Positions 10,715 through 21,916 are shown, numbered from the stretch's first letter. The stretch is 64,000 nt of DNA from Culex pipiens pallens (GCF_016801865.2 NC_068939.1:121631671-121695670), one strand, 5' to 3'. Notes: a model not told the origin generated them from the letters alone. Numbers and translations: made by a program.

Positions 10715-12187
10715 ACTTCTACTTCTACTTCTACCTCTACTTCTACTTCTACTTTAAATTCTACTTCTACTTCTACTTCTACTTCTACTTCTACTTCTAC
10801 TTCTACTTCTACTTCTACCTCTACTTCTGCTTCTACTTCTACTTCTACTTCTACTTCTACTTCTACTTCTACTTCTACTTCTACTTCTACTTCTACTTCT
10901 ACTTCTACTTCTACTTCTACTTCTACTTCTACTTCTACTTCTACTTCTACTTCTACTTCTACTTCTACTTCTACTTCTACTTCTACTTCTACTTCTACTT
11001 CTACTTCTACTTCTACTTCTACTTCTACTTCTACTTCTACTTCTACTTCTACTTCTACTTCTACTTCTACTTCTACTTCTACTTCTACTTCTACTTCTAC
11101 TTCTACTTCTACTTCTACTTCTACTTCTACTTCTACTTCTACTTCCACTCTACTCTACTTCTACTTCTACTTCTACTTCTACTTCTACTTCTACTTCTAC
11201 TTCTACTTCTACTTCTACTTCTACGTCTACTTCTACTTCTACTTCTACTTCTACTTCTACTTCTACTTCTACTTCTACTTCTACTTCTACTTCTACTTCT
11301 ACTTCTACTTCTACTTCTACTTCTACGTCTACTTCTACTTCTACTTCTACTTCTACTTCTACTTCTACTTCTACTTCTACTTCTACTTCTACTTCTACTT
11401 CTACTTCTACTTCTACTTCTTATTCTACTTCTACTTCTACTTCTACTTCTACTTCTACTTCTACTTCTACTTCTACTTCTACTTCTACTTCTACTTCTAC
11501 TTCTACTTCTACTTCTACTTCTACTTCTACTTCTACTTCTACTTCTACTTCTACTTCTACTTCTACTTCTACTTCTACTTCTACTTCTACTTCTACTTCT
11601 ACTTCTTCTTCTACTTCTACTTCTTATTCTACTTCTACTTCTACTTCTACTTCTTCTTCTACTTCTACTTCTACTTCTACTTCTACTTCTACTTCTACTT
11701 CTACTTCTACTTCTACTTCTACTTCTACTTCTTATTCTACTTCTACTTCTACTTCTACTTCTACTTCTACTTCTACTTCTACTTCTACTTCTACTTCTAC
11801 TTCTACTTCTACTTCTACTTCTTATTCTACTTCTTATTCTACTTCTACTTCTACTTCTACTTCTACTTCTACTTCTACTTCTACTTCTACTTCTACTTCT
11901 ACTTCTACTTCTACTTCTACTTCTACTTCTACTTCTTATTCTACTTCTTATTCTACTTCTACTTCTACTTCTACTTCTACTTCTACTCCTACTTCTACTT
12001 CTACTTCTACTTCTACTTCTACTTCTACTTCTACTTCTACTTCTACTTCTACTTCTACTTCTACTTCTACTTCTACTTCTACTTCTACTTCTTATTCTAC
12101 TTCTACTTCTACTTCTACGTCTACGTCTTCTTCTACTTCTACTTCTTCTTCTATTTCTACTTCTACTTCTACTTCTACTCTACTCTT
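10715..12187. repeat. (TTCTAC)n hexanucleotide array, about 245 copies
   Basis: The hexamer TTCTAC is repeated for 1.47 kb with few interruptions: CCTC, GTCT, TTCTTC and TTCTTATTCTAC variants, and a phase slip at about 11145-11157 (CTTCCACTCTACTCTAC). Variant doublets with TTCTTATTCTAC at 11818 and 11932 are separated by 114 bp (19 hexamers), which suggests block amplification inside the array. Long open frames here encode only Phe-Tyr, Leu or Val-Glu repeats and are not genes. Confidence 0.97.
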
Positions 12188-12252
12188 TTAGCAGACTAAT
12201 ATTTCGATTCAATCTCTTCAAGGGTTAAGCCGATTCCTAATGAGTTCAGCTG

Positions 12253-12921
12253 CACGGAGAAAAAAGCGTTCCGAAAATCGTGAACAAATGTGCATGTTTT
12301 TGCGTAAAATATTTGTTCATGTAATCGTGAACTCGTGCACGATTGTATGAACAAAAAACTACGTTTTCATGAACAGAAGTGATAAAAATCATGAACTAAA
12401 GTTCACGATTTTAAAGAAGCGTTACGTTACGTTTTTAAACATAATAATCTTATTATTGTGCAGGTTGTACAGCCATTTAAATATGGGGTTCTGTAAAATA
12501 AAAATAAAGGCAAATCCCTAAGCCGCCGTCACAGTGAGTAACGGCTTCTTACCAAAATTATTAGATAAAAACTGCATTTTGCCCACTACGGCTGTTCGAT
12601 ATGCTTAAAACTTTTAACTTACAATCCAGAAAACTTAACATTTTTTACTAGCTCCAAACTCTTTTTTCACATTTAAAAAGTGTTCTTTAAATCGTGAACA
12701 CATTCCCACGTTGTTCCCTGAAATCGTGAACAGTGTTCATGATTTCGATAACAAGCTAAGCGTTATGCTGCAGGCGTTACGATTTTTCGTGAACACCTGT
12801 TCATGATTTGCTTTTTGTTCATGAAAATTGTTCATGGTACGTTTTCGTACCGTGAAATATCACCTTGTTCCAGATTTCGTGGCACATTGTTCATGATTTT
12901 CGGAACGCTTTTTTCTCCGTG
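12253..12921. mobile_element. MITE of the CACGGAGAAAAAAG terminal-repeat family (long copy)
   Basis: The element starts CACGGAGAAAAAAGCGTTCC and ends with its reverse complement. Internal motifs CGTGAACA and TGTTCATGATTT recur in both orientations, so much of the element is self-complementary. It shares its termini with the 183-bp hairpin at 13964. No protein is encoded. Confidence 0.85.
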
Positions 12922-13963
12922 TGGGCACCTGCTCGCAGCAGGAGGTCCTACCGGGTCAGCTGATCAGGATCTTGCATTTGCATTAATATCAGCTACAAAC
13001 AACAACACGACAAGAGGAAGTTGACGCTGATTTTTACAAGGCGCAAAGCGCCTAAAACGCAATGACAACAATGAGGTACAATTGATTGACCACTTCGGAA
13101 GTGATTGTTCGTCGGTGACACCTGTTTGTACAGACGTTGAAGTCGCTTGCGAGTTGTCGGGCGTCATCTAGAACTGGTGTGGTGACCAAAGTTGAAACCT
13201 GCATGCAACTGGAATTAAATTCAACCGGGGATTCCCGGATGCCATCTTCAGCCTGTTTGTTTGGATTTCCCACTCTTAACTTTCGCTGCACCGCTTCCTC
13301 GGCCTTTGAAGCGCGGAGAACAGCATCAGAAGTAATGATGACGTAAGAAGTAGTGATGTTGGTAGACACTGACTACAATGCAATTTAATCCTTTAATTGC
13401 TTTTTTTTTCTATAGTATTTTTGTTTTAAATAATTTCTGTTTATATTTTTGTAATGTTTTTTTAAACAGTTTTTTAATTATGGGAAATTTTTTACAGATT
13501 TGGTTGATAAATCTATTTGTCTAGGTTCTGCATTTGGCATCTACATGCTGACGTCAGTTGTTTGATTTTTTTGTTCAAGACAGCGACGAATTGATTTATT
13601 TGGTCAGGTCAAGAATCCGGATCACGGATCTACAAAACAAACAAACAAACAGAACAGAACCGAATTAAAATCAAATGCAAGTAATTCTAACGACAGATAT
13701 TGAACTTGTACCTCCGAATTACATAATACAGACACACCAACTACAGGGAACAACATTCCTTACCAAACAAGATTAGTGCCCGACCAAATCGCTTCGTCAT
13801 TATGAGCCGCAGATTTACTATAGATTGCTTCCGAAACCCTTTTTTTTCAACCTGCACTCGATCCAAATCGTATTAACTTGTCCTGTTCTAACCGGTCCTC
13901 AACTTTGGCAAGAGTTTTATTGCTCGATGTTCTCGCCGAGTATATTCATGGATATTATACCCA
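12922..13963. other. Low-copy non-coding region
   Basis: Composition is closer to unique DNA than to the flanking MITEs. A 105-codon frame is open on the minus strand at 13052-13369, but its translation is not recognised and no splice context supports it. No repeat was identified. Confidence 0.35.
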
Positions 13964-14146
13964 CACGGAGAAAAAAGAGTTCCCAAAATCGTGAACAAGC
14001 GTTCACGAAAATGGGAACCTCGAACAAAGTGTTCAAATCCCATGGTACGATTTTGAAAAACGTACCATGAAATTTGAACACTTTGTTCGTGGTTCCCATT
14101 TTCATGAACGCTTGTTCACGATTTTGGGAACTCTTTTTTCTCCGTG
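13964..14146. mobile_element. 183-bp near-perfect hairpin MITE (CACGGAGAAAAAAG family)
   Basis: Arms of about 85 bp starting CACGGAGAAAAAAGAGTTCC pair with only a handful of mismatches around a short AT-rich loop near 14055. It shares the terminal repeat with the 669-bp element at 12253. Transcribed RNA would fold into a single long hairpin, a good substrate for Dicer-like processing, although that is inference. Confidence 0.9.
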
Positions 14147-15342
14147 CAGTCGCAGTCTGGAAGCAATCAATCAGCAATAGGCGGAGATCGTGACCATCGC
14201 AAATGGGCTTGTCTAAGGCGATGTTTGTGCTTTGGGAATTCATCTACCATCAGAATCAGCATCGGTGGATGATGATAGGCCACTGACAAAAGATTTTCGG
14301 TCGTTGATTTGCATGTTGTTTCTAAATTGAAGCGTTGAGAGCGACTAATTAAGCGCACCAATTCAAGTTTATTTCGAACTGCTTCCACTTTTAATAGCTG
14401 TGCAAAACGAGGTTTTGATTTTTAATTGATCCGTTTATCGCGAACATTTATTGCCTGGTTTGAACCAATGTGAGATAACCTCTAAAACGATTAATTGAAT
14501 TCTCACACTGGACGCTCAACGCACAGCGATCCTAAATTACATCGGATTTGTAAATGACTGGGCAATTTTCATCTACCTGAGGGCGAATCAATGAACCTAA
14601 TTGATGGAACGAAAAGAATTTTTCATCTGACGTCGGTGACGTCAATGAGTTTCGGCATACTCTTATCCTCATTGGTGTACTGGCGCTCTTCCCAACCCCA
14701 GTTGACCACACGTAGGTCAATTCAAACTATTAAGTATGATAATGCTGTAACGATCATCTCATATCATCACAAGGGGGCGTTGAATACCTTGGAGGCAAGC
14801 CTTTTAGAATATATAATTATATTTAATTGAAATAAAAGTCTCACGGTTTGGCCAAAGTCATCGCCGGGTTCATAAATCATCGGAGGAAGATTAGTCCGCG
14901 ATCGTTTTTGTATCTTGTACTTGAAATATATCAGTATAGTGCATGGAAGAGCATGCATGACTGTTCTCCGGGTTTAATGAAAACGATTGTATTTGAGTGT
15001 TTAGCGGGTAATTTACATAATTGTCCTAAAAAATATAATATTGAACCAGCGCTTTCTCAATAAAAATTTCAAAAAAAAATTGCTTCCGGAATCAATTTTT
15101 AGCATCCGGAATCTATGTTAAAACTAATTTTTCTACAAATTTTCATCTCTACTGAGTTTCATTCGTTTACCATTAACCCACTGTTGGCATTAGGGAGAGT
15201 GAGATTTTTGGAATTGGCTATAGATGTCGTTCGTGTGTATACTTAAATTTTAATTAAAACTGGTCCAACATTTGGAACAATTTTTTTTCCAACTTTCATG
15301 ACTGTGATTTTACAGCAATTCTTTACCGCTTTATTATATTTA
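14147..15342. other. Low-copy non-coding region
   Basis: No gene, tRNA or clear repeat end was identified. Short frames are open on the minus strand at 14167-14388 and 14532-14720 without recognisable domains. The stretch 15060-15330 is AT-rich and probably repeat-derived. Confidence 0.35.
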
Positions 15343-15583
15343 TGGTACGTTCGTTTGAGGGCTAGTTCCGCACTGAGTGCCGCACTCAGAGCTGTCAAAG
15401 TGTTTCTTTGATGAAACTCGCGCTAGTTCCGCAGAGTTTCGCCGCCATCTTGGAACTGAAACTCTAGTGCCACACTCGATATTGTTTTCAGTTTCATGCG
15501 AGTTCCACGCACACTGACAAATGAAACTGGCACAGACGAGTGCGGCACTCAGTGCCGCACCAGCTCTTCAAACGAACGTATCA
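15343..15583. mobile_element. MITE with TTA target duplication (Harbinger-like)
   Basis: The left end TGGTACGTTCGTTTGA and the inverted right end (TGATACGTTCGTTTGA) are flanked by TTA on both sides (15340-15342 and 15584-15586). The inverted repeat extends about 50 bp and includes the self-complementary block GCGGCACTGAGTGCCGC or close variants. A 3-bp TTA/TAA duplication is typical of PIF/Harbinger elements. The interior contains CGCCGCCATCTTGGAAC, another YY1-like motif. Confidence 0.8.
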
Positions 15584-15989
15584 TTAGAAAGCATTTATGT
15601 TTTTTTTTAAATATTCCGTCTATCTTGCAACATTGGTTCACACAAGTTTTCGTGATTCCATTTTACAGCTGTCAAGTTTGACAGCTCTCGATGTAGGTTG
15701 TATACAAGAAAAAATGCATTTTGAATTGCCGACAATAAAAGTGTAGTAATAGTAGCGCATGCGCACTGTCCAAAATTGGGCCCAGCACACGTGCAGTTCT
15801 ACACGCATACACGTGTAAGGAAGTGAATTGAATTCGGCACGAGATTTTCAATTGTTTGGCACTCAAAATTAAACTTGTAGCTAAAAATGTATTTTTTTTA
15901 CCAAACTTATTTCTAGGATTTTAAAATTTTGAGAAAATTTCGATCTCTGAAACAAACATAAACTTGATTAAACAAAAAAATCTTGGGAT
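15584..15989. other. Non-coding segment containing a 14-bp match to a cDNA adapter
   Basis: No gene is seen. It contains E-box-like CACGTG and ACACGTGT motifs near 15788-15815, and GAATTCGGCACGAG at 15830-15843, identical to a widely used EcoRI cDNA-cloning adapter. Confidence 0.5.
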
Positions 15990-16357
15990 CACAGCTAAAA
16001 AAGTAGTAATCCAGCTGCGTGTAAAAGGCCTGGGTGTAAAATAAATATTGCATTATTTTATGCAATTTTATGTGATTTTACACCCTGAAATATGTAGCCC
16101 ATCACTATGGGAAACCTACTTGACCGAAATGTCAAGCTCATATATGCGTTTTTCCAACAAGTTTTACATCGTTCTGATGGCCGAGCGGGCTAAGGCGCCA
16201 GTCCCTACTGTAGGTGCTGGGTTTGAGTCCCGTCGGTTGCAACTTTTTTTTGTGTTTGCAAAAATTGTACATGCAGTGTGTAATAATAAGTGTTTATTTT
16301 GACGAAGGTGATGTGCATGCTTTTGTATGCGATTTTACCATCGGATTTTTTGCTGTG
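15990..16357. mobile_element. MITE copy carrying a tRNA-like cassette
   Basis: The ends are CACAGC(T/A)AAAAAA and its inverse (TTTTTTGCTGTG). The interior matches, in inverse orientation, the MITE at 32034-32316: GGCCTGGGTGTAAAAT, GAAATGTCAAGCTCATATAT, GACGAAGGTGATGTGCATGC. This copy is 85 bp longer because it holds a tRNA-like block between near-identical heptamers TTCCAAC (16152) and TTGCAAC (16237). Confidence 0.85.
16171..16243 (+). mobile_element. tRNA-Leu-like pol III module inside the MITE
   Basis: TGATGGCCGAGCGGGCTAAG has the A box of leucine/serine tRNAs, and GGGTTTGAGTCCCG gives a B box with a 4-bp T stem. The acceptor arms pair poorly, so it is tRNA-derived rather than a working tRNA. 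A T7-T8 run follows at 16243, which could terminate pol III. Confidence 0.6.
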
Positions 16358-17740
16358 ATGTTAAGAATAAAAAAAATAAGCATTTTGTGTTCTGTTTGCG
16401 AAAAACCATACTAAACATTTTCCACTCCCTTAGAAATCTAACATTATCGCAATATTATGAAATATAAATATTTTTTAGATTTTTTCATGTTTTGTTCATG
16501 TTTGTGTTATGAAAAAAATGTTTTATAATTATTTCTGAAATGTTGAATTTTAAGTACATGGTAAACAAAAGTTTAATTATGGGAGGATTAAAAATGTACT
16601 GATGATCAATACCGGCGCCGGCTACGACCAGGTGTAAGGTGGGAAGCAGATTTGAAAGTTTGTCCGATACTTGAGTAATAGGGACTGGCAAATCGACTGC
16701 ATCTCCGACAAATATCACAAAAAAAGACAAAGTATCACGTGAGTTTTGAAAGGGATAGTAAGACGGGTATGAGATCAGGATTCAAAAGTAGCAGTGATTT
16801 GATCATGAACAGTTTGTTTATCGATTGAAAACTTTAAACCATTGGCAGCCGGCTATATTCAGATTTTACTATATAATTCATTCGATCGCGATTCTCCCGA
16901 ATTTCTTCGTTAGCGTGCCTGCCGATGAGTGATGATATAGTAAGGCCTTTGTTTATTAAAACGATTTGTGTAATACCATAAACCGTAACGCATATTCTTC
17001 GGCGTGTCTCCGATCATCATTGCTTGTCTCAACATATTGGCACATTTCTTTTGAAAACTATATAAACAAAAAAAAACTCAAAACACAACGAAACATGCCA
17101 ATCTACCGCGCGATCCACTGCTCGCGATTGACTGATGATGCCGAGAAAATAACAAAAATTTAATGCCCAAAATCACGATTAAACATGGGAAGCAACCGCG
17201 TGATCACGCTACTCGAGCCGATGACTTAAATGTTGTAAGTTTATTGATGTTTTAAAGTTGATTGATGATAATTTTGATTGATGTTTAAAATATTTAAAGC
17301 GTCCAGCAAAAAAAAAAAAAAAAAAACAATGGTTTTTAAAATTATCAAAGATTATCGAATATTCAAAAACATATTTTTTATAATTTCACATACTACGTGT
17401 ACACTTTTATTAAAATAAAACAGTATAATATTTTTTAATGAGTTTGTTTTTGTGTGTGTTTCGTATGCTTTTTTTTTATGAGTGTAGAAATTTCTACAAA
17501 ATTATTGCAAGTTTGCAACAACACGCATCGAAAAGTAATGTGAAAAGCAAATTATGGCTTTAATTTACCTTTATTGTGATTTTTTAAGCATTTGACGAAT
17601 TTCAAACTGTTCAGATTTTTAGGGATTACTGAACTTTTTTTTCCTAATCATGGATCAATGTATCATACATAATTCAATAAAAATTAAATAAAATTTAAAA
17701 TCCTTTGAAAGATTCCGCTATTCTCCGCCTCCACTGTACC
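16358..17740. other. Non-coding AT-rich region
   Basis: No recognisable gene. A short minus-strand frame (16485-16730) is open but unmatched. An A17-18 run lies at 17308-17326. The rest is AT-rich with no identified element boundaries. Confidence 0.35.
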
Positions 17741-18660
17741 ACCTCCTTTTCTACGCATGTATTGGTACCATCCTGGGAAAACATCCCGTGTGTCAGCCAT
17801 CGGCTCCTGTATTTATGCACCCGTCGAGACGCTTTTCCTCTCAGTTTTTCACGAAACGCGCTCCAGGTCGGCTAGCTTCCACAGCTGCAGGTGTAAACGT
17901 CACGGCCCCCTTAGATTTTCTACTACGGTTTTCCACCACACGTTTCCATAGCCACCAACCCAGGTTGTGGAGATGTGACAGATTGCTTGTTCGTGTGTGT
18001 GTGTGGGTATGTGAAAATTGAATTCGTAGTGCCTCCTGCAGTGAATATCCTTTTTTGCCGATATTCTTGAAATTACTCTGGAAGATTCGCGACTAGCGGT
18101 GTGGAGAGGTTCAAGGATTTACGTTCAGCAATTCTGGATTGTGTTTGCAAAGGATAATGAAGTGTTTTTCATTGGGAAATTGATCAAAGATAGCCAAGTA
18201 TCCTTCGGAAGGTGCCAAGCTCAAGGCTGACTGGATTACTCGTTTTACGTGCGATTGTGTCGGTGTGTGAGGAGTAGGAAAACAAACAACAAGAGAAGAA
18301 GAAAATGGCCATGGTCTTCGCGCGGTAGAGGCAGTGCAGTGTTTTGGTACAGTGAAGATGCTGCGTGTCGGGACGATATCTATCTAGCTATCACAACAGG
18401 TGCACAGCTTCGTTAGTGGCTCATCTGGTCCTTTTGGGTACTCGATGTCCTGAGAGGAAAAACACCTGGCAATTATCGCATTTTATCGAGAGCGACAATA
18501 AAGGCAAAAACGCGTTTTTGTTCTTGCCTTGAGGTGAAGGTGGTTCAACAAGGCTCAGCAAAAAGTTGTAGGATAATAAAGTGACCAATCTTGTTCAAGG
18601 CTAAAAGGACAGGATGGTCAGGTTTGGCTGCTGATTGGAGTTGATCTTGTTTCAGGGTTG
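17741..18660 (+). other. GC-richer, promoter/leader-like stretch
   Basis: This region is low-copy and distinctly less AT-rich than its flanks. It has a TATA-like box and initiator (17810-17845), GT-rich runs near 17990-18010, and only very short upstream frames such as ATGGCCATGGTC at 18304. It looks like the transcription start and untranslated first exon of a gene. The nearest plus-strand gene downstream is the UNC-93-like gene, whose leader has an acceptor site at 41271-41272; a first intron of about 22 kb would then be required. This link is inference. Confidence 0.35.
17810..17845 (+). promoter_or_regulatory. Candidate core promoter: TATA-like box plus arthropod initiator
   Basis: TATTTAT at 17810-17816 lies 27-33 bp upstream of the A of TCAGTT (17841-17846), the preferred insect initiator. 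Spacing is that expected for TATA and Inr elements. No DPE match is seen at +28. Confidence 0.35.
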
Positions 18661-20831
18661 ATGCTGTTGCCGGGATTATCGTTAGAATTATACACACATG
18701 CGAAGGTATATCTTATTATTTATGAAATGATTTTTTGCTTATTTTCACATATTTTAAAAGAACAATCCTTTTTTGTTTGTATCCGTTTTTTGTTCTTTCA
18801 ACCTAAAGGAATTTTTAAGCATCGTTATAACATAAATTCCTAGTTTTTTTATTCAATATTTCTTAAAACTAATAACAAATTGATCCCTCAGAATTTCGAC
18901 TGCAAAACAAATTGCTATAGCTTTTACATTCAGTGTAAAAAAAGAGTTGTAAAAGGCATTATATAGTAGTACATTGCCCATGGTCACATAAATGTCCCAT
19001 ATGCAAAAACAGCATTCAGAGAAAAACGCATTGGAAGTTTGCCCCACACGTAAGGCTACGTGTCAAGTTTTCGCGAAAAACTGGATTTCCTCCTGATTTC
19101 TACGACAAAGTACTGGATGTTGCAGGCTTTTCGGAAAGAGCACACGATTTTGAACCAAGCTACATCAATATAACTCAAAAGCGATGAAAATGCATATGAG
19201 ACATTTATGCAGTACAGTTGTTTTGAGTATTCAAATCATTTTAAATGTTTTCGGAAAAAAAATTCCAGACTTGACTATCACAATTTTCAATTGCCCGAAG
19301 TTACGATTATCCAAAATTCGATTATCCCAAGGAATTATTAACAAAAAAAAATGTTGTTGTTTTTTTTTCTTATTTAACAAACGAGTGATGCACCCCATTT
19401 TGCTGAAAAAAAAACCTAAAATTCAAAGTTGATGAATGAGGTGGAAGTAAATCTTTCCCTGTTGCTGAGAGAAAGACCCATGAAGAGTATCGGGGCCGGC
19501 ATTTACAAAGCGGATTATGTAACAGTTTATTAATCAACTTAATGTTAACATGTTAAGGTTAATGTTAACATTCCATAGGTTGTCTTCCTAAGGTGTCTTG
19601 ATAAGGTCCAGTGCGTTGCATCGTCACGAAATTTTAGTTTCAAAATAAATCATAGTTTTTGTTAGTTTGAACAACTGTAGGTTAAGATTTCATTATAAGA
19701 CATTAATAGACAGTACAAGGACATGTGAATTGATTGGCCCGCCCATGTAAGAAACCCCCCCCTCTCTATACCGCACAGTAGTAGTACGATTTACGAAGTT
19801 TTTCAAAGTGTTTTCAAAGTAAAAATTAATATTTGTATTATTCCATTATCACGAAGGACCCCCCCCCTCCCTTCTCCCCTCCTCTATCCATGTAATGGGA
19901 CGTCCATGCATTACGTAACGGCGTAATATCAAGGGGGAGGGTGGATGGTTCGAGGATTTATACAAAAAAACGTATCGGAAATGTATTACCAGGGGGTGGA
20001 GAGGGTCTAAAAATATAAATGTTTTGTTACGTAATGCAAGAACGCTCCCTTAATATTTTAATGGTTTTGAGCAATTTACAAAAACGTGGAAGTTTTAGAA
20101 GGGAGGAGGAACTTCAAGTTTTCAGGAGGGCTGATTTTTTTTAAATAAAGTGCCCATATCGTTTGTTAATGGCCCCTAAGGGGTGATCTGCAAACAACGT
20201 AACTTATTTTGTTGACTTTTGTGCTTTTTAAATTAAATTTGAGGAAATAATAAAACTGTTTACCTACCCAACAAAACATTTTTAATTGCGAACAACTAAA
20301 CGTTGCATACAACTTATTTAGGTAAGGGTTCGTCCAACAACAAAGTTACAAAAGTTTGTAAAAAAACAATCGAATCACGTGGTTTTTATTGTTTAGTGAA
20401 TTTCACTGTAATTTGGCCGACATAAGGGTGTGAGATAAAAAAAAATCGTTGCGTTGTATTAGAATGAACCCTTACGTAAATCAGTTTATCATAAAAGGGC
20501 CATCCAGTAACCATGTGATTACTTGTTAGAAAGTTTTTAGAATTTTTACACCTGGTGAACATCGGTCTATTTTGATTTGTTTAACAAGTTTCAAGAAAAT
20601 ACCTACTTTTTTCGAGTTGCATACAAACTTAAGTAAAGGAATTTGTGAATGACCCATGTACAATTCTTCTGTAAATATGCTCGGAAACACAGGATTTTTT
20701 TCAAAAAGCTTCAACATTTAAAAGGAAATAGAAGTCTAACCAACTGAAAACAATTTTAAATGTATTTTCCTGCGTTTGAAATCATATTTTGCATTCTGGT
20801 TTGGTTGAGCGTTTTAGCAGAATGCATTACT
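18661..20831. other. Repeat-rich non-coding region
   Basis: No gene was recognised. Recognisable pieces include a decayed copy of the CAGTCCAGACT MITE terminus near 19265-19340 (CCAGACTTGACTATC, GATTATCC), TTACGTAA-containing repeats at 19890-20050 and 20200-20520, and a copy at 20640-20790 of the common repeat containing CAACTGAAAACAAT. Confidence 0.45.
19470..19635 (-). mobile_element. Partial copy of a SINE-like dispersed repeat
   Basis: The blocks CATGAAGAGTATCGGG, GCATTTACAAAGCGGAT, TTAACATTCCATAGG and CTAAGGTGTCTTGATAAGGT recur in the same order at 56525-56625. The copy here lacks the tRNA-like end present in the other copy. Confidence 0.55.
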
Positions 20832-20966
20832 ATGAATACAAAGAGACGAGTTGTTCCTTTTAATTTCGCTATATATTTTTTAATATATTAATAGATACGT
20901 ATTTCGTTTACTACTTGTAGACTTCATCAGTGTTCTGTTCTCGACAACTCGTCTCTTTGTATTCAT
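20832..20966. mobile_element. 135-bp MITE with about 23-bp inverted ends
   Basis: ATGAATACAAAGAGACGAG at the left is repeated in inverse orientation at the right end (CTCGTCTCTTTGTATTCAT). The interior is AT-rich and non-coding. The right end overlaps the target-site repeat of the following insertion. Confidence 0.75.
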
Positions 20967-20978
20967 ACTTTGTGGCAT

Positions 20979-21894
20979 GTGTGTGTGTGTGTGTGTGTGT
21001 GCAACCAATCAAACGGGACCACGCGGCCGCTTCTTACAAATTGAGTTGTTTCCATGTATTTTAGATTTTATATTCTATACATGCAAATAACTCGCATAGG
21101 CATTTGGAAGGTGTTAGCTCTGCCGAGCTTCGGTGACCCATTTCTACGCTGGCTAGCCGAGCGCGAGGTACCTCCGCTGAACCGACAAGCCCCGCCCTAA
21201 AGAACGGTTGCATCAATTTGATCCAAACGTTATTCAGAACTTCCGGACCCTCGTCAAATGGACAAAGATCCAGCGCGTATATAATTGTTAGCAGTAACAG
21301 TATTCCTAATTCCAGTCATAGCTCATACGCCGCGAATCTGAACGAGGGATCGAACCCCGCCTTGAGCAATTTTGATTTTTTGTTCATGTTCAGGAATTTC
21401 AAGAATTTATATTTCCTTAACTTTCTTATTGGGAGCAGATGGGAATCGAACCCAGAACTATTCGCTTATAAAGCGAACACCGTAACCAGTCAGCCACGGC
21501 CGCTCTTGCAACACTTGAAAATTAAATAAGGATGCAAAAAGGAAATTCCTCACCGGGTTTGAACAACACGATCTCGAACAGCCGTTCTATGCCGCGGAAA
21601 GCACAGATCCAAATCCCTCAGCTCCACATATTGGCCAACTTCCACTAGTCTTCTTCAGACCAAAATTTGATATCAATCGCCACCCAGCGCCGTCCGCTAT
21701 AAAGCTGTCCGTAAAGCGAATTTAGTAATTCACTTGGTTGATGGCCGGCGCTGACAAAACAGTTTCCTTCTTCACCAGGTGCACAAGTTTTAAAACATTC
21801 ACAAACCGTTCGAATAATTTTGAAGACATTAAAATTTGGTCTCAAACATTAAAAAATAAAAACTCCATGTAAATGACAGGAGCACAAAAATTTC
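20979..21894 (-). mobile_element. Retroposed SINE-like insertion with 22-bp target duplication and (AC)n tail
   Basis: A 22-bp direct repeat containing GTATTCATACTTTGTGGCAT is present at 20957-20978 and 21895-21916 and brackets this 916-bp block. The plus-strand left edge is (GT)n, i.e. an (AC)n 3' tail if the element lies on the minus strand. A tRNA-like promoter sits at 21503-21432, with a second B-box-like GGGGTTCGATCCC near 21347. About 390 bp lies upstream of the tRNA head, so the insertion may be a composite or read-through copy. Confidence 0.65.
21432..21503 (-). mobile_element. tRNA-Ile(UAU)-like SINE head
   Basis: On the minus strand the A box TGGCTGACTGG and B box GGTTCGATTCC are canonical, and a perfect 5-bp anticodon stem (TTCGC/GCGAA) closes a loop TTTATAA with anticodon UAU. 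The acceptor stem has two or more mismatches, so it is best read as a SINE promoter, though a decayed tRNA gene is possible. Confidence 0.6.
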
Positions 21895-21916
21895 TTGTAT
21901 TCATACTTTGTGGCAT

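Noticed and set aside
10615..12228. A 537-codon open frame, and the antisense Val-Glu frame at 10702-11148
   Set aside because: Both are translations of the TTCTAC array, giving only Phe-Tyr, Leu or Val-Glu repeats. The lack of stops follows from the hexamer.
13052..13369. 105-codon minus-strand frame as a gene
   Set aside because: There is no recognisable domain, no supporting splice sites and no codon bias like that of the two real genes.
16485..16730. Minus-strand frame containing DAVDLPVPITQVSDKL
   Set aside because: It looks protein-like, but no family was recognised, there are no flanking exons and the context is AT-rich repeat DNA.
21432..21503. Functional tRNA-Ile(UAU) gene
   Set aside because: The promoter boxes and anticodon arm are good, but the acceptor stem is mismatched and the segment lies in a block with target-site repeats, so a SINE head is more likely.
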